Shown piece by piece: positions 8,619 through 19,528 of a stretch of DNA of 64,000 nt; position 1 is the first letter of the stretch, and every line of letters begins with the position of its first letter. Made by a program: the position numbers and the translations under genes. The DNA is from Alphaproteobacteria bacterium. GTDB lineage: Bacteria; Pseudomonadota; Alphaproteobacteria; Micavibrionales; Micavibrionaceae. Under the pieces are notes generated by a model, which did not search any database, had not been told where the DNA came from, and worked only from the letters and a program-made list of their open reading frames with translations. Location of the stretch: assembly GCA_030424975.1 (NCBI GenBank), contig JAUHVY010000002.1:988326-1052325 (forward strand). The letters are read 5' to 3'.

Positions 8619-8948
8619 CTACGGCTTTTTTTCTGCCCATGTGAGCATAGAATCTAAGACGGGGCATAATTCTTGTCCCCATTCGGTTAATGAATATTCA
8701 ACATGCGGTGGGACGACGGGATATGCTTTTCTTTTGACGAGACCATCAGTTTCAAGCTGACGTAATTGTTGCGTGAGCATTTTTTGTGTGATGCCAGGAA
8801 CTGCGCGCTCTAATTCAGAGAAACGCATGACTTCTCCGCCAAATAGCTGAAATAGTATGAAAAATTTCCATCGGCCTTCTAAAAATTTTAGAGTCTGGCC
8901 GACGCTTTCAGCCGCTGTTACGCGCGTATATTTTTCTGTATCGCTCAT
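8619..8948 (-). CDS. HxlR-family transcriptional regulator
   Basis: 109 residues from the ATG at 8948; a TTG at 8984 would add 12 residues but has no better ribosome site. The winged-helix pattern is clear: LEGRWKFFILFQLFGG, RFSELERAVPGITQKMLTQQ and LVKRKAYPVVPPHVEYSLT, as in the HxlR/YodB family. These regulators often control a divergent oxidoreductase gene and respond to aldehydes, quinones or diamide, usually through a cysteine; only one cysteine, near the C-terminus, is present. It faces away from the NTF2-like gene at 9034, and direct repeats between them are a plausible operator. Confidence 0.85.
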   Translation of the reverse strand: MSDTEKYTRVTAAESVGQTLKFLEGRWKFFILFQLFGGEVMRFSELERAVPGITQKMLTQQLRQLETDGLVKRKAYPVVPPHVEYSLTEWGQELCPVLDSMLTWAEKKP

Positions 8949-8956
8949 GTTTTTTA

Positions 8957-8981
8957 TACTTACTTTTTTGTGTGTACTTGC
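8957..8981. promoter_or_regulatory. Candidate HxlR operator (direct repeats)
   Basis: Two copies of TACTT(A/G)C, at 8957-8963 and 8975-8981, repeat 18 nt apart on the same strand just upstream of hxlR. TACTT elements occur in known HxlR/YodB-type operators. A TATAAT (9003-9008) with TTGCCA 19 nt upstream would serve the NTF2-like gene, so a bound repressor would cover its -35 region. Pattern seen; function inferred. Confidence 0.4.
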
Positions 8982-9033
8982 CAATTTGTCTGCGTTTGAT
9001 CATATAATAGAAAATGAGACAAGGAGATAGATA

Positions 9034-9357
9034 ATGCAAGAATTACCCAAACCATTAAGTGCATATTATTCGGCGGCAAACGAACAAAATTCAGAGATGT
9101 TCTTGGCCTGTTTTGCTGATGATGCCATCGTTCATGACGAAGGGAAAACCCATGAAGGGCGCGATAATATATCAGCTTGGAATGCGGCAGCCGTTGAGAA
9201 ATATAATTGCCAGTATGAAGTTTTGAGATGCGTAGAGACGCCATACGGTACAGACATTACAGCGAAAGTCTCCGGCACGTTTCCTGGTAGTCCGATTGAT
9301 CTGACATATAAGTTTGTATTGGAAGATAACTTGATTAAAGAATTGGGTATAAAGTAA
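9034..9357 (+). CDS. NTF2/SnoaL-like fold protein
   Basis: 107 residues, ATG at 9034 with AAGGAG upstream. The sequence fits the NTF2-like (SnoaL) alpha+beta cone: an N-terminal helix (LSAYYSAANEQNSEMF), FADDAIVHDEG, EGRDNISAW and a closing LTYKFVLEDNLIKEL strand. Such proteins are isomerases, hydrolases or simple ligand binders and cannot be assigned by sequence alone. Its stop overlaps the start of the deleted SDR (TAATG), recalling the common hxlR / NTF2-like / SDR arrangement; here the SDR partner is broken. Confidence 0.78.
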   Translation: MQELPKPLSAYYSAANEQNSEMFLACFADDAIVHDEGKTHEGRDNISAWNAAAVEKYNCQYEVLRCVETPYGTDITAKVSGTFPGSPIDLTYKFVLEDNLIKELGIK

Positions 9358-9506
9358 TGGATAAAGAAAATTTTACAGGCAAAAAATATCTGGTGACGGG
9401 CGGAACTAAGGGCATTGCTGCTGCCGTTATGTGGCTAAGTCGTGATGAAGCCGGTTTTGTTATTGGGCATTCACTTGTTTTGGATGGTGGTTTTACAGTC
9501 CACTAA
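9357..9506 (+). pseudogene. Internally deleted SDR gene
   Basis: A 49-codon frame from ATG 9357 to TAA 9504-9506. The first 20 residues are an SDR N-terminus (YLVTGGTKGI, the nucleotide-binding turn), and the next 29 are an SDR C-terminus (AAAVMWLSRDEAGFVIGHS and LDGGFTVH). The roughly 200 residues between, including the catalytic Tyr/Lys, are gone. The C-terminal part is nearly identical to the intact SDR at 4106-4873, while the N-terminal part is not. The likely cause is a recombination between the two SDR genes or a collapse after gene duplication. It is coupled to the NTF2-like gene but cannot be an active enzyme. Confidence 0.85.
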
Positions 9507-9533
9507 GAAGAAAAATGGTTTCGATAAGGAAAA

Positions 9534-9559
9534 GGGGTGTATTTACACCCCTTTTTTTT
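9534..9559. terminator. Bidirectional intrinsic terminator
   Basis: GGGGTGTA (9534-9541) pairs perfectly with TACACCCC (9544-9551), with A and T runs flanking on both sides: eight T after the stem on the plus strand and AAA before it, so it can work both ways. It separates the SDR remnant from the convergent methyltransferase gene. Confidence 0.85.
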
Positions 9560-9579
9560 GTCATTTATTTTTCATTTAT

Positions 9580-10389
9580 TTACTGAGGCTTTTGGAATTT
9601 TAAAGTCATTCTGTCAGACTCGCCGATGGCCAAATATTTTTTATCATCTTTGACTTGTGATCGAAGCGAAGGTGGTAACGCCCAAACGCCTGCTTCGTAA
9701 TCTGCAGTATCTTTCGGGTTGGCGTTTACTTCTGACTTTTCTAGCAATTTAAATCCGGCATCTGTTGCCAATTTTATCACGTAGTCTTCTTGAACATAGC
9801 CGTTCAATGCTTTCGGATCTTGTGGAGTGTCTGTTTTCGCGCGGTGCTCAACAACACCAAGAATGCCGCCGGGCTTAAGTGCCGTATAGAAGCTTGCAAA
9901 CGCTTCCTCTGCTGCGCCGTCTGCCATCCAATTGTGAACGTTTCTGAATGTTAGAATGCGATCAGCGCTTTCCGCAGGGGCAACTGGGCCAACGTGATGC
10001 GGCGCATCCATAACTGTATAATGAACCTCGCCATAAAGGTCCTTGTTAGCGGTCATTTCTTTACTTTTCTTATTCAGGCGCGGGGCATAGCTGCGGGCAG
10101 AATCATCTGCGAAAATCGCCAGATATAATGTGCCTTCGTCTTTTAGATAGGGGCCAAGAATTTCGGTGTACCAGCCACCACCCGGATTAATTTCAACGAC
10201 TGTATGATCAGGCTGTACATCAAAGAATGTAAGTACATCAGCTGGATGGCGGTGTGTATCTCTGGCTTTGCTTTCTTCTGAGCGGTGTTGTGCATTAATT
10301 GCGTCTTGTAAACGTGTTTCTGCCTGGCTAATTCCGCCAAACGACAATAACGCGGTACATGTAGCCAGTCCTAATAATCCCATTCTCAT
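9580..10389 (-). CDS. Secreted class I SAM-dependent methyltransferase-like protein (COG4798 type)
   Basis: 269 residues. A Sec signal peptide covers residues 1-23 (ending SQA). The following methyltransferase fold has motif I as VVEINPGGGWYTEIL near residue 63, a DRILTFRNVHNW segment (motif IV region) and LKPGGILGVVEHR (post-motif). This matches a family of predicted methyltransferases often carrying export signals, whose substrate is unknown; how SAM would be available outside the cytoplasm is unclear. It is transcribed alone on the minus strand, with GGAG upstream of the ATG. Confidence 0.8.
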   Translation of the reverse strand: MRMGLLGLATCTALLSFGGISQAETRLQDAINAQHRSEESKARDTHRHPADVLTFFDVQPDHTVVEINPGGGWYTEILGPYLKDEGTLYLAIFADDSARSYAPRLNKKSKEMTANKDLYGEVHYTVMDAPHHVGPVAPAESADRILTFRNVHNWMADGAAEEAFASFYTALKPGGILGVVEHRAKTDTPQDPKALNGYVQEDYVIKLATDAGFKLLEKSEVNANPKDTADYEAGVWALPPSLRSQVKDDKKYLAIGESDRMTLKFQKPQ

Positions 10390-10560
10390 AAATTAATCTC
10401 CATTTTTGGGTTCGTTGTATGTATTCGTGTAGTGGACGATATCAGTTACATAGCCCCAAAGAAACGCGCGCAATAGCATTTGGGATGATTAGGCATGCAA
10501 TAAAAACGATCAGGCAAGTGCCGATTTTGTGTTCGTAATATAATGGAAGGTGTATAATAT
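10390..10560. other. Intergenic region upstream of the secreted methyltransferase
   Basis: No open frame of note and no clear hairpin. It should carry the promoter of the minus-strand methyltransferase gene. I see no confident -10/-35 pair on either strand. Confidence 0.4.
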
Positions 10561-10731
10561 GTAGAATATACAGTCAGTGTAGCTCATTATGCGCCTTGGA
10601 ACAATCTGGCTGCATTCTATAAGGAAAACAAATATGAAAGTGGCTAGTGCTTCTTGGTGGAATCGGTGCCAATATATGCATTAAATCTAGCAGAATCAAT
10701 TACTGCGCGTATTGAGCAGATTGAAGAATGA
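10561..10731 (+). pseudogene. Frameshifted remnant of a cyclophilin-like-fold protein
   Basis: Reading across frames gives VSVAHYAPWNNLAAFYKEN and YESG (stop at 10645-10647), then VLLGGIGANI in another frame, then ESITARIEQIEE ending at TGA 10729-10731. YAPWNNLAAFYK followed by an LxxLGxI turn resembles the small cyclophilin-like-fold proteins (PF18050 type). At least one frameshift and an in-frame stop make this non-functional, and the N-terminus is missing. The family call is from memory of the motif and is only moderately certain. Confidence 0.42.
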
Positions 10732-10743
10732 GGAGATTCGAGA

Positions 10744-11523
10744 ATGGTTTCACAATCTAAATTACCTGTTTTTTTCTTCGGCCATGGCAGTCCTATGAAT
10801 GCTATTGAAGATAACCGTTATACGAGTGCATGGAATAAAATTGGAAAAAGCCTGCCAAAGCCTCGCGCCGTTCTTGTTATTTCCGCACATTGGTATATTG
10901 GCGCCACAGCTGTTACTGCAATGAACAATCCCCGTACAATTCATGATTTTTATGGCTTTCCGCAAGAGTTGTTTGATGTTGAGTATCCTGCGCCAGGATT
11001 ACCTGAATTGGCAGGAGAGATCGCCGAATTGGTTAAGCCGACTTGGGTTGGGGCTGATGTTGATCAATGGGGGCTGGATCATGGAACCTGGAGTGTTTTA
11101 ACCCATTTATTCCCCGAGGCGGATGTGCCGATTGTTCAACTATCTATAAATGCATTAAAGCCGATGGAGTATCATTTAGAACTTGCACAGAAGCTTGCTA
11201 AATTAAGGAGCCAGGGCATCCTTATTCTGGCAAGTGGTAATGTTGTTCATAATTTAAAGATGCTTGATTGGAGGACGGAAAATGGCGGTGCTGACTGGGT
11301 GCAAAGGTTTGATAATGAAGCCATAAGGTATATGGCAGAAGACCCTGCGAATATTCTTAGGTTGCAAGAACATCCGGATTATAGCCTTGCGGTTCCTACG
11401 CCGGATCATTTTATTCCGTTATTATATACAGCAGGCCTTGCGAGTGTCGATGAGGGGACAGCAAGAACAATAGTCGAAGGGTATTCTTTGGGTTCTTTGT
11501 CTATGACATGTTTCGCTGCCTGA
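10744..11523 (+). CDS. ygiD: DODA-type extradiol dioxygenase (YgiD-like 4,5-DOPA dioxygenase)
   Basis: 259 residues, about the length of E. coli YgiD. The zinc/iron-binding histidines of the family are in place: H14 in FFGHGSP, H49 in ISAHW, one in SGNVVHN near residue 175 and one in TPDHFIPLLY near 226. WGLDHGTWSVL is also conserved. Members open the ring of catechol-type substrates, and YgiD acts on L-DOPA in vitro. ATG at 10744 follows GAGGAG. It stands alone between two decayed genes and is itself intact, so it may be under selection. Confidence 0.87.
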   Translation: MVSQSKLPVFFFGHGSPMNAIEDNRYTSAWNKIGKSLPKPRAVLVISAHWYIGATAVTAMNNPRTIHDFYGFPQELFDVEYPAPGLPELAGEIAELVKPTWVGADVDQWGLDHGTWSVLTHLFPEADVPIVQLSINALKPMEYHLELAQKLAKLRSQGILILASGNVVHNLKMLDWRTENGGADWVQRFDNEAIRYMAEDPANILRLQEHPDYSLAVPTPDHFIPLLYTAGLASVDEGTARTIVEGYSLGSLSMTCFAA

Positions 11524-11577
11524 AACAGATAGTATGCCGTGATTTTGAGTGATTTGGTGTCTTGGGAATTGTATAAT

Positions 11578-11721
11578 ATGAACCCGCTACAATTCTTGCC
11601 AAAATGATGGGTGTCAGTTCTACGGCACTTGATGTTGGCTATGCCAGTGCTTCTCAATTCAGTAGGGAATAATCAAGAGAGTTTTGGTATTACACCAAGT
11701 AAAGATGTTGTGGGGAGCTAA
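11578..11721 (+). pseudogene. Damaged copy of the 3' end of the AraC regulator gene
   Basis: This stretch follows the last ~180 bp of the intact araC-type gene at 7333-8271 closely: ATGAACCCGCTACAATT, then GTCAGTTCT, CAATTCAGTAGGGA and ACACCAAGTAAAGATGTTG, ending with an equivalent TAA. About 40 bp is deleted after CTACAATT; a TAA stop and a 1-nt insertion disrupt the frame. Upstream parts of the gene are absent. Together with the SDR remnant it marks the edge of an old, decayed cassette. Confidence 0.85.
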
Positions 11722-11780
11722 GTTTAGTAGTGCCAAACAGCCAGCATTCGTTATGCAAAGAGAATAAGATTTAAAAGAGC

Positions 11781-11807
11781 AATGAGAGCTTATTTTTAGC
11801 TCTCATT
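11781..11807. terminator. Hairpin between the AraC remnant and the YgiW-like gene
   Basis: AATGAGAGCT (11781-11790) pairs with AGCTCTCATT (11798-11807) around a 7-nt A/T loop. It lies 8 nt after the stop of the minus-strand YgiW-like gene. Only a short T-run (TTTT) follows on the minus strand, so termination may be weak. Confidence 0.6.
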
Positions 11808-11814
11808 GACATTT

Positions 11815-12174
11815 TTACTGTTGAATAATTATTGTTTCCACGTCTATTTCCGGTGTTTCCATGAAATCTTTTTCAATCTCTCCACGTATCTCTACTTTTG
11901 TTGTGTCGCTGATTGGAGCATTAAAGACATCTTTGTCAATTTCTACACGGATTTCGCCAGTTTGATCTGTAAATGTGAATTTATCTTTCGCGATTTGCTC
12001 TTTAATAACACCGATAAGACGAACATACTGGTCATCTTTTCCATTTTTTAAAACCTCAGAAACTGTTGTTGTGTTACCGGTCGTCGGACCAGTATATTGC
12101 GCATAGGCAATTGGCACTGGTGTTATTAACATGCCTATACCTATGGCGGTAAGGCGTAAGTTTCGTTTTCTCAT
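11815..12174 (-). CDS. YgiW/YdeI-family periplasmic OB-fold stress protein
   Basis: 119 residues with a Sec signal peptide (residues 1-25, cleavage after AYA). The mature part is the small bacterial OB-fold (BOF) domain: VRLIGVIKEQIAKDKFTFTD, GEIRVEIDKDVF, TKVEIRGEIEKD and EIDVETI. E. coli YgiW and YdeI are linked to tolerance of cationic peptides, cadmium and peroxide. It is divergent from a heavy-metal efflux operon, a context in which a metal-stress role is attractive, though unproven. Confidence 0.83.
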   Translation of the reverse strand: MRKRNLRLTAIGIGMLITPVPIAYAQYTGPTTGNTTTVSEVLKNGKDDQYVRLIGVIKEQIAKDKFTFTDQTGEIRVEIDKDVFNAPISDTTKVEIRGEIEKDFMETPEIDVETIIIQQ

Positions 12175-12302
12175 GTTTTGTATCCTTTTCTCATATGCGC
12201 TTAGCTAAAAACCATACGTTAGATTATGTATGTGTGAGTATCAATGTTTGTTGTTAGAGCGTCCTTTGCATAATAATGGGGAGCTCTTTGTTCCTTTGTG
12301 TA

Positions 12303-12330
12303 TTGTTAAGAAACTAAATTTTATTATAAA
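12303..12330 (+). promoter_or_regulatory. Candidate promoter of the metal-efflux operon
   Basis: TTGTTA (12303-12308), 16-nt spacer, TATAAA (12325-12330), ahead of the small Cys/His protein gene at 12376. An inverted repeat CTAAC-N8-GTTAG (12349-12366) lies just downstream and could be an operator. No metal-sensing regulator gene is seen adjacent. Confidence 0.4.
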
Positions 12331-12375
12331 AATCTAATTATTGAATTCCTAACTTTTGAGTGTTAGCTTTTACTC

Positions 12376-12699
12376 ATGAAGCATTTTATTATGGTGTTCA
12401 GTTTTTTAGCTTTTCTTTGCACAGTCACGGTGACTGCGGCGCATGCCTGTATGGACATGCCGCAAGATATAGCTGTTGAGGCCGTTGCCCATGATCATAA
12501 TGCTTCGGAAACAAGTCAAAAATCATCATGTGATTGTGACATGACATGTGGTCATGCTTGTGTTCATCACCATGTGATAGGTTATGAAAGTGGTGCATTT
12601 TTGCCTTTTTTCAATTGCCATAAGGACAATAAGTTTGAAGAATCACAAGTTGCACTTGGTGATCTTGTATACGGACTAAAGCGCCCCCCTAAATCATAA
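12376..12699 (+). CDS. Small secreted Cys/His-rich protein at the head of the metal-efflux operon
   Basis: 107 residues. The N-terminal 24 residues form a Sec signal (ending AHA). The mature part is short and rich in metal ligands: ACMDMP, AVAHDH, CDCDMTCGHACVHHH and FFNCHKD. I do not recognise the family, and length and composition resemble small proteins that precede czc/cus operons, so a periplasmic metal-buffering or delivery role is likely but inferred. The gene is about 110 nt before the czcC-like gene on the same strand. Confidence 0.7.
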   Translation: MKHFIMVFSFLAFLCTVTVTAAHACMDMPQDIAVEAVAHDHNASETSQKSSCDCDMTCGHACVHHHVIGYESGAFLPFFNCHKDNKFEESQVALGDLVYGLKRPPKS

Positions 12700-12810
12700 T
12701 TCACGCAGCTTTTTGTTTAACGACAGGAAAGTTGCGCCTTTATTTTGTGCTTGATGCTTTGTGAGAAGGCATATCTGCACACGAATATATTTTCCCAAAA
12801 ATAGGATAAA

Positions 12811-14091
12811 ATGATGAACAAGCTACTTTATGCAGTAGTGGTGGCGATGTGTATGTCACCTTCTACACAAGTAAATGCGCAGACGATGGATAAGCAGACA
12901 GCTTTTATCAAAGCGCTTGAAAATAACCCGACTTTCCGGGCCGCATTGGCCGAGGTTCAAGCTGCAGAGGGGCGAAAGATACAATCGTCCGTATTGCCAA
13001 ACCCTGAAGCGGTATTTGAAATAGAGAACTTTGCCGGTGAAGATGATCTTGAGGGTTTTGATGGTGCCGAGTTAACGTTTGGCATTGAACAAACCATTGA
13101 AATCGGAGGAAAGAGAAAAGAACGCAAGAGTGCGGCCGATTATGATTTGAAAGTCAGTCGTGAACAGGCATTAGCCCAAGCGTTAAGCATCTTAGCCGAA
13201 ACTGAATATGGTTATATGCGATGGGCGGTGGCACAAGAGCGTTTAAAACTCGCTGATAAGCGTTTGGCATTGGCCGATAAAACGCATGACATTGTGAAAA
13301 ACCGTATCGGTGCGGCCAAGGCACCTGAAATTCAACACACTAAGGCTGATATTGAGCAGGCTGCTGCGGAGGTTGAAAAGCGTCAGGCGCAAAAGGAGCT
13401 GTTAAACGCGAAGAATAATTTTGCGCGCATTCTGGGCAGCGAAGATATCGATGGCATATCTGTTGAGGTTTCGCTTGATAGCTTACCTTCGTTAATGGAC
13501 AAGCAGAGTTTGATCGATGCATTAGACAAAGCACCACAAGCACGTATACAAAAATTCACCCAAATGCAGGCGCAGTCTTCTCTGAGCCTTGCTTATTCAA
13601 ATGCTGTTCCGGATCCCACCTTTGGGCTTGGTGTTCGTCGTTTTAATGAAAATGACAGCACGGCGTTGGTTGCTAGTATTTCTATTCCTATTCCGGTTTT
13701 AAATCGTAATCAGGGCGAAATTATGCAGGCGCAAGCTGAAATAGCAAAAGCCGAAGCGCTGGGGCAGGCTTCAAAACTGGCGCAAAGACAGTCCGCGATC
13801 GCTGCATGGGAAGGTTTCTCGTCTGCCTTAGAGGAAACCGAGCGTTATCAGGATGAAGTTATTCCAGGTGCTCGCAAGGCCTATAAACAGGCCGATGAAG
13901 GGTATAGTCGCGGTGCATTTTCCTTTCTGGATTTACTGGATTCGCAACGCACGTTGTACGAGGTGCAAGAAGCTCATCTGGAGAGCATCCTCAATCTATA
14001 CGAAGCAAAAGTGCAAGCAGAGTTTCTTATGGGAACGCATGAAACTCTTATTCAAAGCTTAAATTCTGATAATCAAGGAACAACAAAATGA
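12811..14091 (+). CDS. czcC: CzcC-like outer-membrane efflux protein
   Basis: 426 residues with a signal peptide (residues 1-23, ending VNA). The body is two OEP (TolC-family) repeats with long helical segments; SVLPNPEAVFEIENFAGE and ISIPIPVLNRNQGEI are typical of the CzcC/CusC branch. It forms the outer-membrane duct of a tripartite RND pump with the next two genes. The stop overlaps the start of the fusion-protein gene (ATGA, 14088-14091), indicating translational coupling. The metal specificity rests on the RND gene. Confidence 0.9.
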   Translation: MMNKLLYAVVVAMCMSPSTQVNAQTMDKQTAFIKALENNPTFRAALAEVQAAEGRKIQSSVLPNPEAVFEIENFAGEDDLEGFDGAELTFGIEQTIEIGGKRKERKSAADYDLKVSREQALAQALSILAETEYGYMRWAVAQERLKLADKRLALADKTHDIVKNRIGAAKAPEIQHTKADIEQAAAEVEKRQAQKELLNAKNNFARILGSEDIDGISVEVSLDSLPSLMDKQSLIDALDKAPQARIQKFTQMQAQSSLSLAYSNAVPDPTFGLGVRRFNENDSTALVASISIPIPVLNRNQGEIMQAQAEIAKAEALGQASKLAQRQSAIAAWEGFSSALEETERYQDEVIPGARKAYKQADEGYSRGAFSFLDLLDSQRTLYEVQEAHLESILNLYEAKVQAEFLMGTHETLIQSLNSDNQGTTK

Positions 14092-15140
14092 GAAATCTAT
14101 TTTTAACAACTGTATTTTCAATGCCATTTTTAATGGGCGCGCCATTTACCTCTGTTGCTTTGGCAGGAGATGGTCATGGGCATGGCTCTTCGAAAAAAAA
14201 TGTTGAGCGTCCTCATGATGAGCAAGATGCGCATAAGCACGAGGGAGAGGAAAGTCATAAAGGGCATAAATCATCAGACGGACATGATGGTCATGCGGAC
14301 GGGCATGAGGGCGAACATGATGATGAGGGGCGCGTAAAAATTTCGTCATCATCGGCAAGCTTGGCCGGTATAAAAACTCAAAAGGCGGATGCGGCATCAA
14401 TTGCGCTGACGATACCTCTTACGGGGCGCGTTATTCTCAATGAAAATAGAACAGCAGATGTTCGGGCTCGTTTCCCGGGGTTTGTGAAGCAAGTGCACGT
14501 TAATTTGGGCGATGTCGTCAAAAAAGGCGATGTTTTGGCCACTGTAGAAAGCAACGAAAGCTTGCAAAATTATACGGTTAAAGCGCCGATTGATGGTGTT
14601 GTGTTAAGGCGCGAAACAAATATTGGTGATGTGACAGATGGTAAAGCTTTGTTTGTTATTGCCGACCTTTCAACAGTGTGGGCGAAATATCACGTTTTTC
14701 CGCGTGATGTTGCAAAGATTAAAAAAGGGCAAAGTGTTTCAGTGTATGCCCTGGATGAAAAAACGCGTCAGATGACGGAAATTTCTATGGTGTTTCCGAC
14801 GGCGGATGCGCTCAGTCAAACGGTCATTGCTATTGCTGCATTGTCTAATGCTGACGGTGTATGGCGTCCGGGCATGACGGTGGAGGGTGATGTGAAAACG
14901 AGCGAAAAACGCGTTGCCATTGCCGTTCCTAAAACAGCACTGCAATTTATGGAAGACAAGCAAGTTGTCTTTGTAAAAGAAGGAGATAGCTATGAACCTC
15001 GTCCTGTCGATGTCGGAATGGTTGGCATAGATCACGTCGAAATTAAATCCGGTCTTAAAAGTGGTGAAACATATGTGAGCGCAGGGAGCTTTGTAATTAA
15101 AGCGGACATCCTGAAGGCAACAGCGGCTCACTCTCACTAA
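14088..15140 (+). CDS. czcB: CzcB-like periplasmic adaptor with a His-rich N-terminus
   Basis: 350 residues. After the signal peptide (ending ALA, about residue 26), residues 27 to about 80 are packed with His and acidic residues (GDGHGHGSS, HKHEGEE, GHDGHADGHEGEHD), a metal-binding extension seen in czc-type adaptors. The adaptor core follows: lipoyl-like hairpins around PGFVKQVHVNLGDVVKKGDVL and APIDGVVLRRETNIGDV, then beta-barrel and membrane-proximal parts. It bridges the CzcA pump and CzcC duct. Its start overlaps the czcC stop. Confidence 0.9.
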   Translation: MRNLFLTTVFSMPFLMGAPFTSVALAGDGHGHGSSKKNVERPHDEQDAHKHEGEESHKGHKSSDGHDGHADGHEGEHDDEGRVKISSSSASLAGIKTQKADAASIALTIPLTGRVILNENRTADVRARFPGFVKQVHVNLGDVVKKGDVLATVESNESLQNYTVKAPIDGVVLRRETNIGDVTDGKALFVIADLSTVWAKYHVFPRDVAKIKKGQSVSVYALDEKTRQMTEISMVFPTADALSQTVIAIAALSNADGVWRPGMTVEGDVKTSEKRVAIAVPKTALQFMEDKQVVFVKEGDSYEPRPVDVGMVGIDHVEIKSGLKSGETYVSAGSFVIKADILKATAAHSH

Positions 15141-18335
<3,195 letters not shown>

Positions 18336-18349
18336 AAAGGAGAAACATC

Positions 18350-18601
18350 ATGAAGTTTTTATTGTATATAGTAGCTACTATTCTGTTTGTGTTCAGCATT
18401 CCTGCAGTTGCAGGCGTGGCCGATTACACAGAGCAGGAGATACAAAATATGCCACGGTATAGTAGTATCGAGCAGCAGCGTTGTCCGAAGGCAAAATATC
18501 CGTCGGTAAAAAAGCGTTTAGAATGTAAAAAAGAAGTGCGCGTCGAAATTTATGAGAAGCATAAAAATGAAAACGTGCAGACGACAGATCAGAAAGAGTA
18601 G
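18350..18601 (+). CDS. Small secreted protein of unknown function in the czc operon
   Basis: 83 residues. The start at 18350 is preferred: AAGGAG lies 8 nt upstream, whereas an in-frame ATG at 18332 overlaps the czcA stop and has no ribosome site. The N-terminal 21 residues form a Sec signal (ending VAG). The mature part is short and highly charged with two cysteines (QRCPKAK and LECKKE) that could form a disulphide. I recognise no family. It sits between czcA and the CDF transporter gene, so a role in metal homeostasis is likely by context. Confidence 0.68.
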   Translation: MKFLLYIVATILFVFSIPAVAGVADYTEQEIQNMPRYSSIEQQRCPKAKYPSVKKRLECKKEVRVEIYEKHKNENVQTTDQKE

Positions 18602-18607
18602 GTAAGC

Positions 18608-19504
18608 ATGGGACACGGACACCATCATCACCATCACCATCATCATGGCGACCCTTCCGAAATGGGGGAGAGGCGGCTCTGGTGGGCTGTTGGCGCAAAT
18701 GTATTGCTGACATTGGCGCAGATTGTTGGCGGTCTTCTCTCTGGTTCTCTTTCGTTGATTGCAGATGCCCTTCATAATTTCAGTGATGCTGCATCTTTAT
18801 TAATCGCGCTTGTGGCCATACGCATTGGCCGCAAGCCGCCGGATCAATTCAAAACTTTCGGATATAAACGGGCAGAAACAATAGCGGCCCTGATTAATCT
18901 GACGACGTTAATCATAATCGGTGTGTATCTGTGTTATGAGGCTGTCATGCGTTTTATTACGCCCGAGCCCATTGCGGGTTGGATGATTGTGATCGTCGCA
19001 GGCATTGCTCTAATCGTTGATGTTTATACTGCGGCGTTAACTTATAGCCAATCAAAAAACAGCATGAATATGAGGGCTGCTTTCTTACATAATCTAACAG
19101 ATGCTCTGGCTTCGGTCGGTGTGATTTTTACCGGGACACTTATTTTACTTTATGGCTGGGTCTGGACTGATGCTCTTATGACTTTGCTTATATCGGGGTA
19201 TGTGTTGTGGCACGGCTATGCAGAACTTCCAAAAGTTATTCATTTACTGATGGAGGGGGCTCCTGAACATATTAATATTCAGGATGTCATTACGGCTATG
19301 GAACGTCAGGACGGTATCGAAAATGTACATCATGTTCATGTTTGGCAAATTGATGAGCATAAAAATGCTCTGGAAGCGCATGTCGTATTTGATCCTCAAT
19401 TTGAAATGGATGACGTTAAATCAAAGTTGAAAGAATTATTGAAGCAGAATTTTGATATCGGGCATTCAACCTTGGAGTTCGAAACGAAGCATTGTCATGC
19501 ATAA
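18608..19504 (+). CDS. czcD: CDF-family zinc/cadmium/cobalt exporter (CzcD/ZitB type)
   Basis: 298 residues with six membrane segments. It opens with a natural histidine tract (MGHGHHHHHHHHHGD), a metal-binding tail common in CDF proteins. Site A of the transport path is visible as the ADALHNFSD and HNLTDALAS pairs (H-x3-D in helices 2 and 5); the C-terminal cytoplasmic domain contains HHVHVWQID and HVVFD. CDF proteins move divalent metal ions from the cytoplasm to the periplasm, feeding the RND pump encoded upstream. Start ATG at 18608 lies 6 nt after the small protein stop. Confidence 0.92.
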   Translation: MGHGHHHHHHHHHGDPSEMGERRLWWAVGANVLLTLAQIVGGLLSGSLSLIADALHNFSDAASLLIALVAIRIGRKPPDQFKTFGYKRAETIAALINLTTLIIIGVYLCYEAVMRFITPEPIAGWMIVIVAGIALIVDVYTAALTYSQSKNSMNMRAAFLHNLTDALASVGVIFTGTLILLYGWVWTDALMTLLISGYVLWHGYAELPKVIHLLMEGAPEHINIQDVITAMERQDGIENVHHVHVWQIDEHKNALEAHVVFDPQFEMDDVKSKLKELLKQNFDIGHSTLEFETKHCHA

Positions 19505-19528
19505 CCCATGTAGGGGCAGCGCGTAACA

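Noticed and set aside
8590..8635. Possible terminator after hxlR (AGAG...CTCT then T run)
   Set aside because: The stem is only four base pairs and overlaps the gene end; too weak to report.
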